A stretch of 33,697 nt of DNA from Saprospiraceae bacterium (GCA_029212405.1 JARGNR010000064.1:1-33697), one strand, 5' to 3'; counted from the first letter of the stretch, positions 1-8,937 are shown. The notes: generated from the sequence alone by a model not told the origin. Program-made: numbers and translations.

Positions 1-42
1 TGGCCGCACTGCGCTGACGCTGCTTGTCTCGTCTGGCGGGAT

Positions 43-115
43 TCCTTCATTTGTACCTATCGCTTTCACATCTTCGTTGATCATTCAGTCATATCTGCGA
101 TGATCATTCAGTCAT
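43..115 (+). repeat. Intergenic repeat with a 23-bp tandem duplication
   Basis: Two adjacent 23-bp units at 67-89 and 90-112 differ at only three positions and share the core TGATCATTCAGT. The wider block 43-91 matches the reverse complement of 33648-33697 at roughly 80 percent with one indel, so this is a dispersed repeat present in inverted orientation at both ends of the window. The preceding 1-46 is clearly more GC-rich than the surrounding DNA and may belong to the same element. No coding potential was seen. Confidence 0.6.
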
Positions 116-148
116 GTTAAAATCTGGGTAAAGCCTTGGGTTCTTTTG

Positions 149-180
149 GTTCGTTTTCTGGGCCAAGCCAGAAAATGAAC
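149..180. repeat. Long intergenic inverted repeat (hairpin)
   Basis: The two arms are GTTC-TTTTCTGG and CCAGAAAA-GAAC with one internal mismatch, closing on the 6-nt loop GCCAAG. No gene lies immediately on either side, and a run of Ts does not follow, so a terminator role is unlikely. It may be part of the same repeat element as 43-115. The rest of 181-295 shows nothing recognisable. Confidence 0.5.
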
Positions 181-295
181 ACCATTCACGGCGAGAGAAA
201 TAATTCGGTTAAAAAACTTACCTCGAATTTAAGGAGAAAGCCTTAAAAATGGGGTAATATTTTCAGGTGTAAGGCCTCTAGTCCTAATGAAAATG

Positions 296-322
296 GGGAT
301 ATTCGGTATTACTGAATATCCC
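296..322 (-). terminator. Probable terminator of the P-loop/DRTGG gene
   Basis: A perfect 9-bp stem (GGGATATTC with GAATATCCC) and a 9-nt loop sit about 57 bp past the stop codon of the minus-strand gene ending at 379. On the minus strand the stem is followed by CATTTTC, a weak T-tract. Confidence 0.45.
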
Positions 323-378
323 GAAACTAAAAAGGAATTAAATAATATATCTCGGTCACCATTCTTCATCCAATTACT

Positions 379-1473
379 TTAAACCTTCTCCATAATCCGA
401 TCAAAATCAACATTGTCTTCAATTAATTGAATCGCCTTTTTAATCTTCCATGGTGTCTTACGATTAATTTTCACTTCGATTTTACTGATTTTAACCACAC
501 ACCCATATGTATCAAGGTGCGTTCGTATCAATGGAAGATTATTTTTCTCAATATAATTCAGTGTATTACTATCGATTGTTCCTTGCCCTGTCGCTACAAT
601 CCCCGACAATGTAGTATGGGTAATTTTGTTTAAGGTCTCGATACTTTCGATTTTCTTTATAGCACCGTTTAGGGCTTTGGTAGAAACAACTAAGAGTTGA
701 TCTGTCGAACTTTGCAATTTCTCTAAGTCAATGAGTGAGCCTGCAAGTATTCTTGCTACTTTATTATTATCCGCATCAGAATTATAAATAATTGTACCAG
801 AAACAGATTTTGCAATACTTCTAATCAAAGGATAAGCCAGAGTCTGGTCATACGGGATGACCCCCAAAAGAGGTAAATTATTTCGATCCAACCATTTACT
901 TACGTATTCTGTAACCTTATCAATTTTTTCTTCCCTTACTTTATTTATTATTACTCCCAATACTGGAACCTCATTTTCTCTAAAAATCGCTATGCACATA
1001 TTCAACATGTCGATGGTACTTCCTATTCCTCCTTCAACTACCATCACTACTCCAGCATCAAGTAATTTTGCAACTCTTGCATTTGAGAGACCTGCAACAC
1101 TTCCAACACCTGGATGTCCTGTGCCTTCATAAATTGAAATATCATTATTATTACTCATGTACCGCCGAGCTTCAGAAATAATAGATTCCAAATCATATTG
1201 TTCTGGATTGTCTAAGTATTTTTCTGTTGCTCCCTTTCCTAATATCACTGGACTATGATACTCTGGGATAAGATCAAAATGAATTAAGTCAGCAAAAAGT
1301 ACTGTATCTTTATCAACAATTAAATTATTAATATCTAGAAACTTTTGTCCTACCGGCTTGCAATATCCTACTTTTAGACCTTTTTTCATAAACCCAGATA
1401 CCAAACCTAGCGTCGAGGTAGTCTTTCCTACATGTTGGCTACTTGCTGCCACATAAATATTTTTATATTCCAT
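379..1473 (-). CDS. BioD/Pta-N-like P-loop protein with DRTGG domain
   Basis: The N-terminal half resembles dethiobiotin synthetase and the ATP-binding N-domain of long phosphotransacetylases. A P-loop-like SSQHVGKTTS lies at about residues 11-20, CKPVGQK follows near 38, and there is a glycine-rich EGTGHPGVGSVAGLSNA near 115-131. Residues about 210-310 fit a DRTGG domain, a module often paired with CBS or Pta domains and thought to sense ligands. No catalytic phosphotransacetylase domain is present, so this is a stand-alone protein, probably cytosolic. It starts only 18 bp after the upstream TPR gene ends, so the two are probably co-transcribed. The family's substrate is not known, and a role linked to acetyl-phosphate or cofactor metabolism would be a guess. 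Confidence 0.8.
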   Translation of the reverse strand: MEYKNIYVAASSQHVGKTTSTLGLVSGFMKKGLKVGYCKPVGQKFLDINNLIVDKDTVLFADLIHFDLIPEYHSPVILGKGATEKYLDNPEQYDLESIISEARRYMSNNNDISIYEGTGHPGVGSVAGLSNARVAKLLDAGVVMVVEGGIGSTIDMLNMCIAIFRENEVPVLGVIINKVREEKIDKVTEYVSKWLDRNNLPLLGVIPYDQTLAYPLIRSIAKSVSGTIIYNSDADNNKVARILAGSLIDLEKLQSSTDQLLVVSTKALNGAIKKIESIETLNKITHTTLSGIVATGQGTIDSNTLNYIEKNNLPLIRTHLDTYGCVVKISKIEVKINRKTPWKIKKAIQLIEDNVDFDRIMEKV

Positions 1474-1491
1474 AGCTTGTCAAAATACGAA

Positions 1492-2976
1492 TTAATTGAT
1501 AAATGGTTGTATTCGGTCCAAACCAGATTTTGCCTTTTGATGCAGACTTGTCTTATACCTATTAGGAGATATATCCAAACACAGATCAAAATACTTTTTA
1601 GCTAAATCATGCTTCTGTTGTTCTTCAAAAACTAAAGCTATTTGGAGTGCTGAATTACATGCCATGAATGATTTCTTTTCTTCCCCTTTATGAATTGCAT
1701 CCAAATAATATTCAATAGCATCAGTATAATTTTTTAATTCCTGACTTAATCTTCCCATTCGATACGTAAATTCGAGGCTTTCATGATTATCCTTTTCTCC
1801 AAATAAATGAGCATTCTGAATTAATATACTGTATGCTCTCCCATAATAACCTCCATCAAACAATAATCTTGCTCGCAGCAAAATGGGATTAGGTATTTCT
1901 TTTTCTTTGCTCTCTTTGAGTGCTTGTTTATCTTCATCTACCAAATCGTATCCTTCCTTTTTACACCGATTCATAAAACTTCTATACGCCTCAACATCTT
2001 CATTGGTGACCAATTCAAACCAAGCAAGTTTTTGATAGGCTTCTTTTATATAATGACGTCCATTAAATTCGTCCAAAAAATGTTGCATATATTCCTGAGA
2101 ACTGGGGTCCAATTCATACAATTTAAACTTCCCATACATAAAGTCTAAATATGGAAATGGAAGGTAAGCTTCCCCTTTTGGTCTTTCGTCTAATATCTTT
2201 AAAGCTTCTCCATTATGCCCCGTCTTTTGAGCAATATTCGCTTTTAAAAAACATAATAAAGGACTAGAGGTGTGATCTAAATTGGCCTCAGTCAACATCT
2301 CATATGCTTCTCGTTTCTTGTTATTTTGATAAAATAAGATATACGCATAAATCGCATAGGACTCTTCTTTGAATAAGAAGTCATTTGATTTGCTATACGC
2401 TATTACTTCCTGTATTTCCCTGGTCCCCAACTCGATAGACCCTTTCACACCAATAATCTTGCGTATAATAGAAGGCAAACTTTCTCCCAAGGCATGGATA
2501 ATACTTAGACTTTTTTTATTCTCTATGAAATCAGGAAATTTCTTTTGATTGGATTCTAACATTTTATATGCACGATACACTTCACGTCCCGCACTAAATT
2601 TGTCGTTAAATTTAATCCGCGCAGTTGCCCATTGAAGATTTATTTCCGCCTTGGTAAAGAGGTAATAAGGACTTTCTCGATCTCCTTCTCCAATTTTCCT
2701 TAATCGGATGTTTTTATTCTTTTCTAATATATCAAACTCGGCCTTGTCTTCGTTGATAAAAATCGTAAAAAAGTCAATGTAATTTTCAATGTGATAAACA
2801 AGTAAATTGTCTGGTTCAGAAGTTTTGATTTCTTCAATTTTCTGTTTTGCGGCCTCCAATTGCAATGTAGTCACCAATTGGTACGCTTCCGCAATCGATG
2901 CGTTAGATTCAAAATATCCTTGTCCGTGTATTGATAAAGAAATGAAAAATGCAAGTATGGCAACTATCTTACGCAC
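1492..2976 (-). CDS. Secreted TPR-repeat protein
   Basis: This 494-residue protein has an N-terminal signal peptide (MRKIVAILAFFISLSIHGQG), which suggests periplasmic or envelope localisation. The mature part is almost wholly helical with several TPR-like pairs. The clearest lie near the C-terminus (about residues 390-490, with RAYSILIQNAHLFG, TDAIEYYLDAIHKGE and LAKKYFDLCLDISP). TPR proteins act as scaffolds, and no enzyme motif is visible. It is the first gene of a likely two-gene operon with the P-loop/DRTGG protein. The specific role is unknown. Confidence 0.75.
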   Translation of the reverse strand: MRKIVAILAFFISLSIHGQGYFESNASIAEAYQLVTTLQLEAAKQKIEEIKTSEPDNLLVYHIENYIDFFTIFINEDKAEFDILEKNKNIRLRKIGEGDRESPYYLFTKAEINLQWATARIKFNDKFSAGREVYRAYKMLESNQKKFPDFIENKKSLSIIHALGESLPSIIRKIIGVKGSIELGTREIQEVIAYSKSNDFLFKEESYAIYAYILFYQNNKKREAYEMLTEANLDHTSSPLLCFLKANIAQKTGHNGEALKILDERPKGEAYLPFPYLDFMYGKFKLYELDPSSQEYMQHFLDEFNGRHYIKEAYQKLAWFELVTNEDVEAYRSFMNRCKKEGYDLVDEDKQALKESKEKEIPNPILLRARLLFDGGYYGRAYSILIQNAHLFGEKDNHESLEFTYRMGRLSQELKNYTDAIEYYLDAIHKGEEKKSFMACNSALQIALVFEEQQKHDLAKKYFDLCLDISPNRYKTSLHQKAKSGLDRIQPFIN

Positions 2977-3123
2977 CTAATAGACTTCTATGTTTTTATT
3001 CATCGCAAAATAACAATTTGCTAGTAAAACTTCTTGTGTGACCTATTATTTTAGATATCCTTATGATTTACGAAATCAAATTAAAAATTTAACCAAAAAA
3101 AAATGTTTTGATTGATTAAGCAT

Positions 3124-3131
3124 TACTTTTG
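3124..3131 (+). promoter_or_regulatory. Bacteroidota -7 element before the GtrA gene
   Basis: TACTTTTGC matches the Bacteroidota -7 consensus TAnnTTTGY exactly. A TTG lies 13 bp upstream, closer than the usual spacing, so only the -7 box is convincing. Transcription would begin just before the TTG start at 3155. Confidence 0.4.
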
Positions 3132-3154
3132 CGGCTACAAGTAAAAATTCGCCA

Positions 3155-3565
3155 TTGTTGACAAAAAAAGTAATAAAGAAACTTATTGTTTTAAAGACAA
3201 AGTTTGCTGCTTCATCAGGGGTTGCTACTCTAGTTGATATGGGAATATTTGCCTTGTTGGCAAGAATTACTTCCATACCTGTTGAAATAATTAATATATT
3301 TTCATCATTGGTAGGCATGATCATCAACTTTTTGCTTCAAAAGAAGTTTATCTTTCAATTGAATAGAAAGGTTAGGACTGCATTTTTGCTCTCGCTGGCT
3401 GTTTCATTAGGAGGTATATTTATATCGACTTCCATCATATTCGGTTTAAAAACAATTTCGATTTTCAAAACCTATCCTATTTTAGCTAAAATTATTGCAA
3501 CAGGGATTGTGTTTTTCTACAACTTCTATCTAAAACGATATTCATTTGAAAAAAAATTCCTCTAA
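3155..3565 (+). CDS. GtrA-family membrane protein
   Basis: At 136 residues with four hydrophobic segments, the protein fits the GtrA family in length and layout. Recognisable stretches are KFAASSGVATLVDMGIFALL near the first helix and FLLQKKFIFQ after the second. GtrA-like proteins are linked to movement of polyprenyl-linked sugars across the inner membrane during polysaccharide or cell-wall modification. The reading frame has a stop at 3113 and no ATG until 3237, inside the first helix, so a TTG start at 3155 (or nearby) is the best choice. It is followed after 5 bp by another membrane-protein gene, suggesting an operon. No glycosyltransferase is adjacent, so the substrate cannot be inferred. 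Confidence 0.8.
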   Translation: MLTKKVIKKLIVLKTKFAASSGVATLVDMGIFALLARITSIPVEIINIFSSLVGMIINFLLQKKFIFQLNRKVRTAFLLSLAVSLGGIFISTSIIFGLKTISIFKTYPILAKIIATGIVFFYNFYLKRYSFEKKFL

Positions 3566-3570
3566 TTGAC

Positions 3571-4032
3571 ATGAAGAATAAAATCATTTTAGAACTAGTT
3601 TGGTGGATAGCCACAGCTGTTATAGTTATTCTTTTTTTACTTCCCGTGATGAATTACATTGGCGACAAATACGATTTTTACACACCCAATGTATTTTTCA
3701 TCACTCTATTTATAACGCTCACCAGGTACATATTCTTATTGCGGCATACTTTTTTCGCAGAAAACAAAATCATTAAATTGATCTTCATATTTTTGCCTAT
3801 ACCTCTTTTCTTTTATTCAGTTGATGCCTTATTTAATTTTCAGGACTTTGTTGACAAAGGAGGACATATAGAAATGTTGAACCACTTGCAACCTGATACG
3901 GCTATGGACATTTCAAAATACATTAAATATCAATTTATATTTTTTGGTACTGGTGCATTAATCGTCATTTTTCTTTTTCCTATTCGAATGATCATCTCAA
4001 TTTGGAGAGGAATCAATAAGGGTACCATATAA
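3571..4032 (+). CDS. Small integral membrane protein, unknown function
   Basis: This 153-residue protein has about four membrane-spanning stretches (roughly residues 8-28, 38-56, 65-85 and 122-142). A more polar loop, including FQDFVDKGGHIEMLNHLQPD, lies before the last one. I do not recognise a family. It begins 5 bp after the GtrA-like gene and probably shares its transcript, which hints at a membrane or envelope role. The end is followed by 85 bp without a clear terminator before the AhpD-like gene. Confidence 0.65.
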   Translation: MKNKIILELVWWIATAVIVILFLLPVMNYIGDKYDFYTPNVFFITLFITLTRYIFLLRHTFFAENKIIKLIFIFLPIPLFFYSVDALFNFQDFVDKGGHIEMLNHLQPDTAMDISKYIKYQFIFFGTGALIVIFLFPIRMIISIWRGINKGTI

Positions 4033-4117
4033 TTCTAAAAACATACACCTTGCCTTTTCAAGAAATGGGTAAATAGGCGCTCAACTTTATCGATTATAAA
4101 ATTCAAAACTAATAAGC

Positions 4118-4465
4118 ATGTCTAGCATTAAAGAATTCAACGAATATAGAGAAAAAATGAATGAACGAATACTGTCACAAGACAACAAAGTTCTAAAGCG
4201 TTTTTTTTCTCTAGATAACCAAACATACACAGATGGTGCACTTTCATTAAAAACAAAAGAATTATTAGGCTTAGTAGCTTCCATGGTTTTAAGGTGTGAC
4301 GATTGTATAAAGTATCATTTGGGCACATGCCACGAACTTGGAGTTACTACCGAAGAAGTTTTTGAAGTGTTTTCAATTGCAAACCTAATTGGGGGTTCTA
4401 TATGCATTCCGCACACTCGAAGAGCTACTGAGTTTTGGGATGAGTTGGAAGAAGCAAAAAAATAA
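4118..4465 (+). CDS. AhpD-like / carboxymuconolactone decarboxylase family protein
   Basis: The 115-residue protein carries the family core RCDDCIKYH, with redox-active cysteines at 60 and 63 (CxxC) and a histidine at 67, as in AhpD-type alkylhydroperoxidases. A helical segment with the typical EEVFEVFSIANLIGG follows. Family members are small cytosolic helical oligomers that reduce peroxides or pass electrons to a peroxiredoxin. The CxxC-xxx-H layout favours a peroxidase or disulfide role over decarboxylase activity. No AhpC gene is adjacent, so the partner is unknown. The gene converges on the outer-membrane protein gene at 4531. Confidence 0.85.
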   Translation: MSSIKEFNEYREKMNERILSQDNKVLKRFFSLDNQTYTDGALSLKTKELLGLVASMVLRCDDCIKYHLGTCHELGVTTEEVFEVFSIANLIGGSICIPHTRRATEFWDELEEAKK

Positions 4466-4530
4466 TGTACTTCTTTTAAGTGAATGAAGTGTCGATTGTT
4501 TCGGCAATTCTTGGAATTGACTTTTGTGAT

Positions 4531-6321
4531 CTAGAAGAGACTTACATACCCAAAATGAATCTTGGTGTTGCCCAAATCAATAGGATTATTGAGTCTTCGT
4601 CCTGCTGCAAATGAAACATTAAAAATTCCAGCAGGCGTAGAAAAATTAATACCCATTCCTAGGCTAATGGTATTGTCCCAAACTTCTTCTTCATCTATTG
4701 AAACTTTTGTTAATCCTACATCAATAAACGGGAAACTTAGGTAAGAATTTCGATCCAGTAACAATCTAAACTCTACTGTTGATATCAAATAACTACTGGT
4801 CAAAACACTCAATTCATCAAAACCCCTTAAAAGGGAGTTCCCTCCAATTCTATACAATTCATTTTCAAATATTTTTTCTTCATTGTATTGAATCCCTCCT
4901 TCAAAACCCAATTTAAATGTAGCAATTCGGAACGCAGGTATATAAACAGCTGCGGACAATGTTGCTTCTGTTTGGAGTGTATTTAACTTCAAAGAATCAT
5001 ACGCTAAATTGAAATCCAAATCCGTTCTACTTAATTCTTGAATCCTATTATTTTTAATTATTTTTTTAATCCCGACTGTACCTGCTAGATTTAGCTCCCA
5101 CCCTTTGCTGGGATTGAATCGATAATCTACATTTTGATAGTTATATTCCAGTCCACCTCCATTGTAAGTGATATCCAGCTGATTGGGAAGTCTACCTGTA
5201 GTCAAAATCGCGGCAGTATCAATATCAATAAGTCTTGAAGATTTATTATTCCATGAGGCCTTTATACTTGCCCCTCCATCAAATTGATATAAAATACCGC
5301 CATCCCAGATAGTTTCTCTAAATACTTCGTTAAAAAATATACCTCCTTTAAAATCAATACCCAAGGGCAAGTCAAATAAATAAGGGTAATTAAATCGCAC
5401 TTCCAATACTCTTGTTTCTGGCCTTGTTTGCACATTTGCAAAAATGTATTCCCCTTGTCCTAATTTATTATACATTTCACCCGTAAACTCACCAATAATA
5501 GAAAATTTCCGAGTACCGTTATCAGCAGATGGCAACACACCAATTAAAAAATCAAACCGGGAAGCTCGTTTGGATTTTAAATAAAGTTGGACCTGTGCAA
5601 CTCCATTTGCAAATTTGATCAACGGGGTGGTATCCAATTCTACAAAAGTCAGATTATTAATCCTCTTCGCAATATCTTTTACCTTCTTCCTACTGTATGG
5701 GTCTGTTGCCTTAATATTAAGATACCTTTCCATGTATCCTTGTCGGATATCCACTTTGCCAATAAGGTTTAAAGTATCAAATGGCACATATCTATTTTTT
5801 GACATGTACATGTAGGTATTTACAATTCCATTTACTATTGAGGTGCTATCCAAATGGATTCGTGCAAAAGGATATCCATTGTTTTCAAGATATGTCAATA
5901 CTGTTTCAGCATACTGCCCTACCATTTCTAACGAGACCAACTTATCATTCCATCGCACATTCTTTAATCCAGCAGCACTCACTATAGATAAATTTTCTTC
6001 AGAGACGGAAACTTCTCCAAACGTATATCTGGAACCAACAAATACATTGGCAATCAATATGCGATCAGCTAAAAATATTGAATCTAAATGTGCAAGTAAA
6101 TACCCTTCCGACCACAATTGGATAATATCTGCCTGAATCAATGAAGCAAATTCCAAGGAGTCTTTAGATGCTACTATTTTTTCAAAGGATGGCAACTGTT
6201 TTTTATAAATGGTATCTATATGAATAACTTCACATAAAAGTTTTGTTTGTCCATTAGCACTCTGACTAAAGAATGGAAAAACAAATAGTAGTAAGAAAGC
6301 AAGTTTTGGATAAAAATTCAA
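4531..6321 (-). CDS. BamA/TamA-like outer-membrane protein (POTRA plus beta-barrel)
   Basis: Residues 1-24 form a signal peptide (LLLFVFPFFSQSANGQ). About residues 40-240 look like POTRA domains (for example LAHLDSIFLADRILIANVFVGS and YAETVLTYLENNGYPFARIHLDS). The rest is an Omp85-type surface-antigen barrel of alternating strands, including YRIGGNSLLRGFDE, the region corresponding to the conserved RGF loop. The protein ends in an aromatic (FGYVSLF), as expected for a substrate of the barrel assembly machinery. At 596 residues it is shorter than BamA and closer to TamA or a Bacteroidota paralogue. A role in outer-membrane protein or lipid export is likely, but the client is unknown. Confidence 0.8.
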   Translation of the reverse strand: MNFYPKLAFLLLFVFPFFSQSANGQTKLLCEVIHIDTIYKKQLPSFEKIVASKDSLEFASLIQADIIQLWSEGYLLAHLDSIFLADRILIANVFVGSRYTFGEVSVSEENLSIVSAAGLKNVRWNDKLVSLEMVGQYAETVLTYLENNGYPFARIHLDSTSIVNGIVNTYMYMSKNRYVPFDTLNLIGKVDIRQGYMERYLNIKATDPYSRKKVKDIAKRINNLTFVELDTTPLIKFANGVAQVQLYLKSKRASRFDFLIGVLPSADNGTRKFSIIGEFTGEMYNKLGQGEYIFANVQTRPETRVLEVRFNYPYLFDLPLGIDFKGGIFFNEVFRETIWDGGILYQFDGGASIKASWNNKSSRLIDIDTAAILTTGRLPNQLDITYNGGGLEYNYQNVDYRFNPSKGWELNLAGTVGIKKIIKNNRIQELSRTDLDFNLAYDSLKLNTLQTEATLSAAVYIPAFRIATFKLGFEGGIQYNEEKIFENELYRIGGNSLLRGFDELSVLTSSYLISTVEFRLLLDRNSYLSFPFIDVGLTKVSIDEEEVWDNTISLGMGINFSTPAGIFNVSFAAGRRLNNPIDLGNTKIHFGYVSLF

Positions 6322-6405
6322 TAGAAATTGCTTTAATGTTTAAACATAACGATTAATCAAAAAGTTAGTTATTTATTTTTGGTATGGTTTGCAAAGTATA
6401 AAATG

Positions 6406-6413
6406 TAACTTTG
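6406..6413 (+). promoter_or_regulatory. Bacteroidota -7 element before the 203-residue TPR gene
   Basis: TAACTTTGT fits TAnnTTTGY exactly and lies 28 bp before the ATG at 6442. A TTTG at 6378-6381 is 24 bp upstream, slightly wider than usual. Confidence 0.45.
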
Positions 6414-6441
6414 TGATCATAACGTAAAATAAACAGTAAAA

Positions 6442-7053
6442 ATGTTCAAGATAAATATATACGTAAAATTTGCTCTTATTGCCTTCTTTTTGTTTGGGGG
6501 AATTATTCTAGGTTTGATTTATGGTTTTGGTTATTCCTGGATCATGATATTTATAGGTGTATTAATTTTGATAAGTTATGTGATGTTGGGTACCATTCAA
6601 TCCGCAGCTGAAATGGTACAAACCATGGATTTAGAAGGTGCAGAAAAAAGATTGAATTTAACTTTATCTCCTAAGTTATTGTATGTCTCCAATAGAGCCT
6701 TTTACTATATTATTAAAGGAACCATAGCTATAAATAGAAATGACAGTGCAACTGCTGAAACATTTTTTAACCAAGCTTTGGCATTAAAATTACCAACGGA
6801 GACAGAAAAAGCTATGGTATTAATGCAGTTGGCCAATATAAATGCACAAAAAAATAAATGGACTGCGGCCAAAAATCATTTTAGAGAAGCTAAAAAGTTA
6901 AAAGTTGTTGAGCCGCAATTAAAGGAACAGATGGTCATGTTTGAAAAGGCATTAAACAATAGAGGTCAAGCTAGAGCTGCTCAAGGCATGGGTAGAAAAG
7001 GTCAACAAATGATGAAACCAGGCGGAAAAAGAAGAAGACCTAAAATGAGGTAG
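6442..7053 (+). CDS. Membrane-anchored TPR-like protein with basic tail
   Basis: Two close hydrophobic segments (about residues 8-28 and 31-50) anchor a soluble part. It holds TPR-like helices, such as RAFYYIIKGTIAINRNDSAT followed by a second copy around KAMVLMQLANINAQKNKWTA. The last 35 residues are strongly basic and glycine-rich (MGRKGQQMMKPGGKRRRPKMR region) and could touch nucleic acid, ribosomes or acidic lipid. No enzymatic motif is seen. It is a monocistronic gene converging on the DUF4105 gene 25 bp away. The function is unknown. Confidence 0.65.
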   Translation: MFKINIYVKFALIAFFLFGGIILGLIYGFGYSWIMIFIGVLILISYVMLGTIQSAAEMVQTMDLEGAEKRLNLTLSPKLLYVSNRAFYYIIKGTIAINRNDSATAETFFNQALALKLPTETEKAMVLMQLANINAQKNKWTAAKNHFREAKKLKVVEPQLKEQMVMFEKALNNRGQARAAQGMGRKGQQMMKPGGKRRRPKMR

Positions 7054-7078
7054 AGTCTATTTTGTTTTTCTTATTTCT

Positions 7079-8239
7079 CTATGTGGCTGTTGGAGTTATT
7101 CTTTTTTTCTGAATCATATACACTGCAATACCAAGAGACAAGATCCAAGGTAAAAATGCCAAATTAAAAAACTGAGGCAAGAAATTAATTACACAATTTG
7201 CACCTGAGATGATTAACAATCCATAAAGAAGATAGGTCAAAAACTTCTTTATATTGGTCTTACTGAATAGATATACTAGAAAAATGGGGTTTAACCATAA
7301 GACGTTCCAATTGTCTCTTGTAGCTCCATGATTGGTACCAAACCACATAAATAGTAGGAAAAACCCTAGAATTCCCGCAGATATAAGTAGTGTATTATTT
7401 ACTATCGTTGCACTTTTTAAGAAATACAGATTGGATAGAACTGTGGCCAGTAAAAGAGCCATCATTAACCAAAACGGCCAATTTATACTTCGCTCCTTCC
7501 TTTCTGCATTTAGACTTTCAAAATCTAAAATGAGTTGTGGAGATTTAGCTAGAGCACTATTATCAGCTAATTTTGCATTTTTCAAATTATCCATTACATA
7601 TTCAGGCAAAAACATTTGGTGTCTTCTATTGGTCAGCCTATCCGCTCTGGCTCCAATAACCATATCAATTCCGAAATCAGACCATACTAAACTTTGCAAA
7701 TTTTCTTTCAGTAAATCTCGAAACGTTTTTTGTTCAATAGGTAAGCTATACGTAACATCACCTGAAAGTTCAAAGACATCCACGACTCTTGTGGCACAAT
7801 TATCATAGAAAAAATCATATTTATATTCTCGGTTTTCAGGTTTGGCATTTTCCACCAGATAGGTCAATATATCTCTTTTTTGCTCATTTGTTAATATGAG
7901 TTCTTGTTCAAACACAGACCGTTTATCAAAATTATACTCTCTTAGGAAGCTATCCATTTTGTACCCCACAAGGAAATAGGGCAGTTGGCCTCTCATAAAC
8001 TTGACATAGAAAAAAGGAGTATTAAAACTAAAAACACCATAATTATAGACCATATCCATTCGCGATTTTATATTTTGAACACGTATGGCCGTATGCCCAA
8101 AGGTAGAATACAACTCATTCCCACTCCTGCAGGTAAGAATACTAATTTTTGTATTTTCCAACTCTTCTAGATTTGCCTGACCAAATGAATTGGTAGTAAA
8201 AAGAAGTATCAATAAAACTAATGAAGGATATAATTTCAT
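7079..8239 (-). CDS. DUF4105 (Lnb-type N-terminal domain) membrane protein
   Basis: The start at 8239 gives a clean signal peptide (MKLYPSLVLLILLFTTNSFG). An ATG 12 codons upstream would add a polar leader that fits export less well. Residues about 25-230 match DUF4105, with RSGNELYSTFGHTAIRV and DFFYDNCATRVVD. The His and Cys in GHT and DNCATR suggest a papain-like (NlpC/P60-type) fold, known in the family from lacto-N-biosidase-associated Lnb proteins. Four hydrophobic helices fill the C-terminal 130 residues, placing the domain outside the inner membrane. Such proteins are common in Bacteroidota, but the substrate is unknown. Confidence 0.8.
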   Translation of the reverse strand: MKLYPSLVLLILLFTTNSFGQANLEELENTKISILTCRSGNELYSTFGHTAIRVQNIKSRMDMVYNYGVFSFNTPFFYVKFMRGQLPYFLVGYKMDSFLREYNFDKRSVFEQELILTNEQKRDILTYLVENAKPENREYKYDFFYDNCATRVVDVFELSGDVTYSLPIEQKTFRDLLKENLQSLVWSDFGIDMVIGARADRLTNRRHQMFLPEYVMDNLKNAKLADNSALAKSPQLILDFESLNAERKERSINWPFWLMMALLLATVLSNLYFLKSATIVNNTLLISAGILGFFLLFMWFGTNHGATRDNWNVLWLNPIFLVYLFSKTNIKKFLTYLLYGLLIISGANCVINFLPQFFNLAFLPWILSLGIAVYMIQKKRITPTAT

Positions 8240-8380
8240 CTTTGCAAGGTATAAAAGTTGTATAAAATTGTACAAGTAATACGATTAAAGAAGTGAAAAT
8301 GCAATGATGAAATAATGATTACAGATACATTTTAAAGAAATGTGCACACAAATTGGGCTATGAATATCCCCTAAAACACT

Positions 8381-8410
8381 AAAAGACCTGTTCTGAAGAA
8401 CAAGTCTTTT
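8381..8410. terminator. Hairpin, possible bidirectional terminator
   Basis: The arms AAAAGACCTGTTC and GAACAAGTCTTTT pair with one C-A mismatch around a TGAA loop. It could end minus-strand transcription coming from the small ORF at 8565-8624 before the DUF4105 promoter region. Confidence 0.45.
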
Positions 8411-8480
8411 ACGATCTTAACAATTTTTAATCTTTAGGGCCAAAGGCTAAGGGCAAAATCCTATTGTTTTAAAAGAATGG

Positions 8481-8502
8481 CTTCCACCAAAATTGGTGGA
8501 AG
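8481..8502 (-). terminator. Perfect inverted repeat after the 19-codon ORF
   Basis: The arms CTTCCACCAA and TTGGTGGAAG are perfectly complementary. On the minus strand the hairpin is followed by CCATTCTTTT, giving a moderate T-tract. It lies 62 bp beyond the stop of the 19-codon ORF and would end a transcript of about 190 nt. Confidence 0.5.
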
Positions 8503-8564
8503 CACACTCAAAAACACCCTTTATTCTTAATTGGTATATCTTTGTGAGTGTAAATTATTATTTT

Positions 8565-8624
8565 CTATAACGGACCGCCTTCATCAGCGATAAAATCTAA
8601 AAATAAGTTAATGATCGTTTCCAT
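8565..8624 (-). CDS. Possible 19-residue peptide, METIINLFLDFIADEGGPL
   Basis: A complete ATG-to-TAG frame on the minus strand encodes a peptide with a hydrophobic N-terminal half, acidic residues and a GGPL end. Three features make it more than a chance frame. A -7 element sits 40 bp upstream (8664-8671), a perfect hairpin lies 62 bp downstream (8481-8502), and the unit stands alone in an otherwise gene-free 660-bp gap. There is no Shine-Dalgarno sequence, which is usual in Bacteroidota, and no Sec signal peptide. It is divergent from the TPR-like gene at 8938. It could be a signalling peptide, a toxin-like or regulatory peptide, or a non-coding RNA with a chance ORF. No homologue is known to me. 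Confidence 0.4.
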   Translation of the reverse strand: METIINLFLDFIADEGGPL

Positions 8625-8663
8625 GTGTTTGATATTTTAAGTGTTTTTATTTTAATTATGTAA

Positions 8664-8671
8664 CAAATATA
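8664..8671 (-). promoter_or_regulatory. Bacteroidota -7 element of the 19-codon ORF
   Basis: On the minus strand this reads TATATTTGT, an exact TAnnTTTGY match. The predicted 5' UTR is about 33 nt. A -33 TTTG at the usual distance is missing; the nearest TTG is 13 bp away. Confidence 0.45.
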
Positions 8672-8937
8672 CACGACATCAAAACAAGAATATAGAACAA
8701 AAAACACAATAACACGACAAGCCAATATGGGCTACAATGCAGCTTTCACTAACACAACTCTCTAGTATTCAACTATTTGATTACTATCTTAACCTTTAAT
8801 TACAATCTATTACAAATGTAAATACTATATTTGACCTGAATAATTACAAAATCCTCAATTTATTGACAAGGCATTTCATTGAAAAAATATAAGTTTTTCA
8901 TATATATAACACTGATTTTTAACACTTTAAGATTTTC

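Noticed and set aside
67-112. Two adjacent 23-bp repeats considered as a CRISPR array
   Set aside because: The units are directly adjacent with no spacers and there are only two copies; no cas genes are nearby.
3076-3327. 83-codon minus-strand frame
   Set aside because: It overlaps the GtrA-like gene and its promoter region antisense and has no homology-like features.
7332-7808. 158-codon open frame on the plus strand
   Set aside because: It lies entirely opposite the well-supported DUF4105 gene and its product resembles no known protein; it is a shadow frame.
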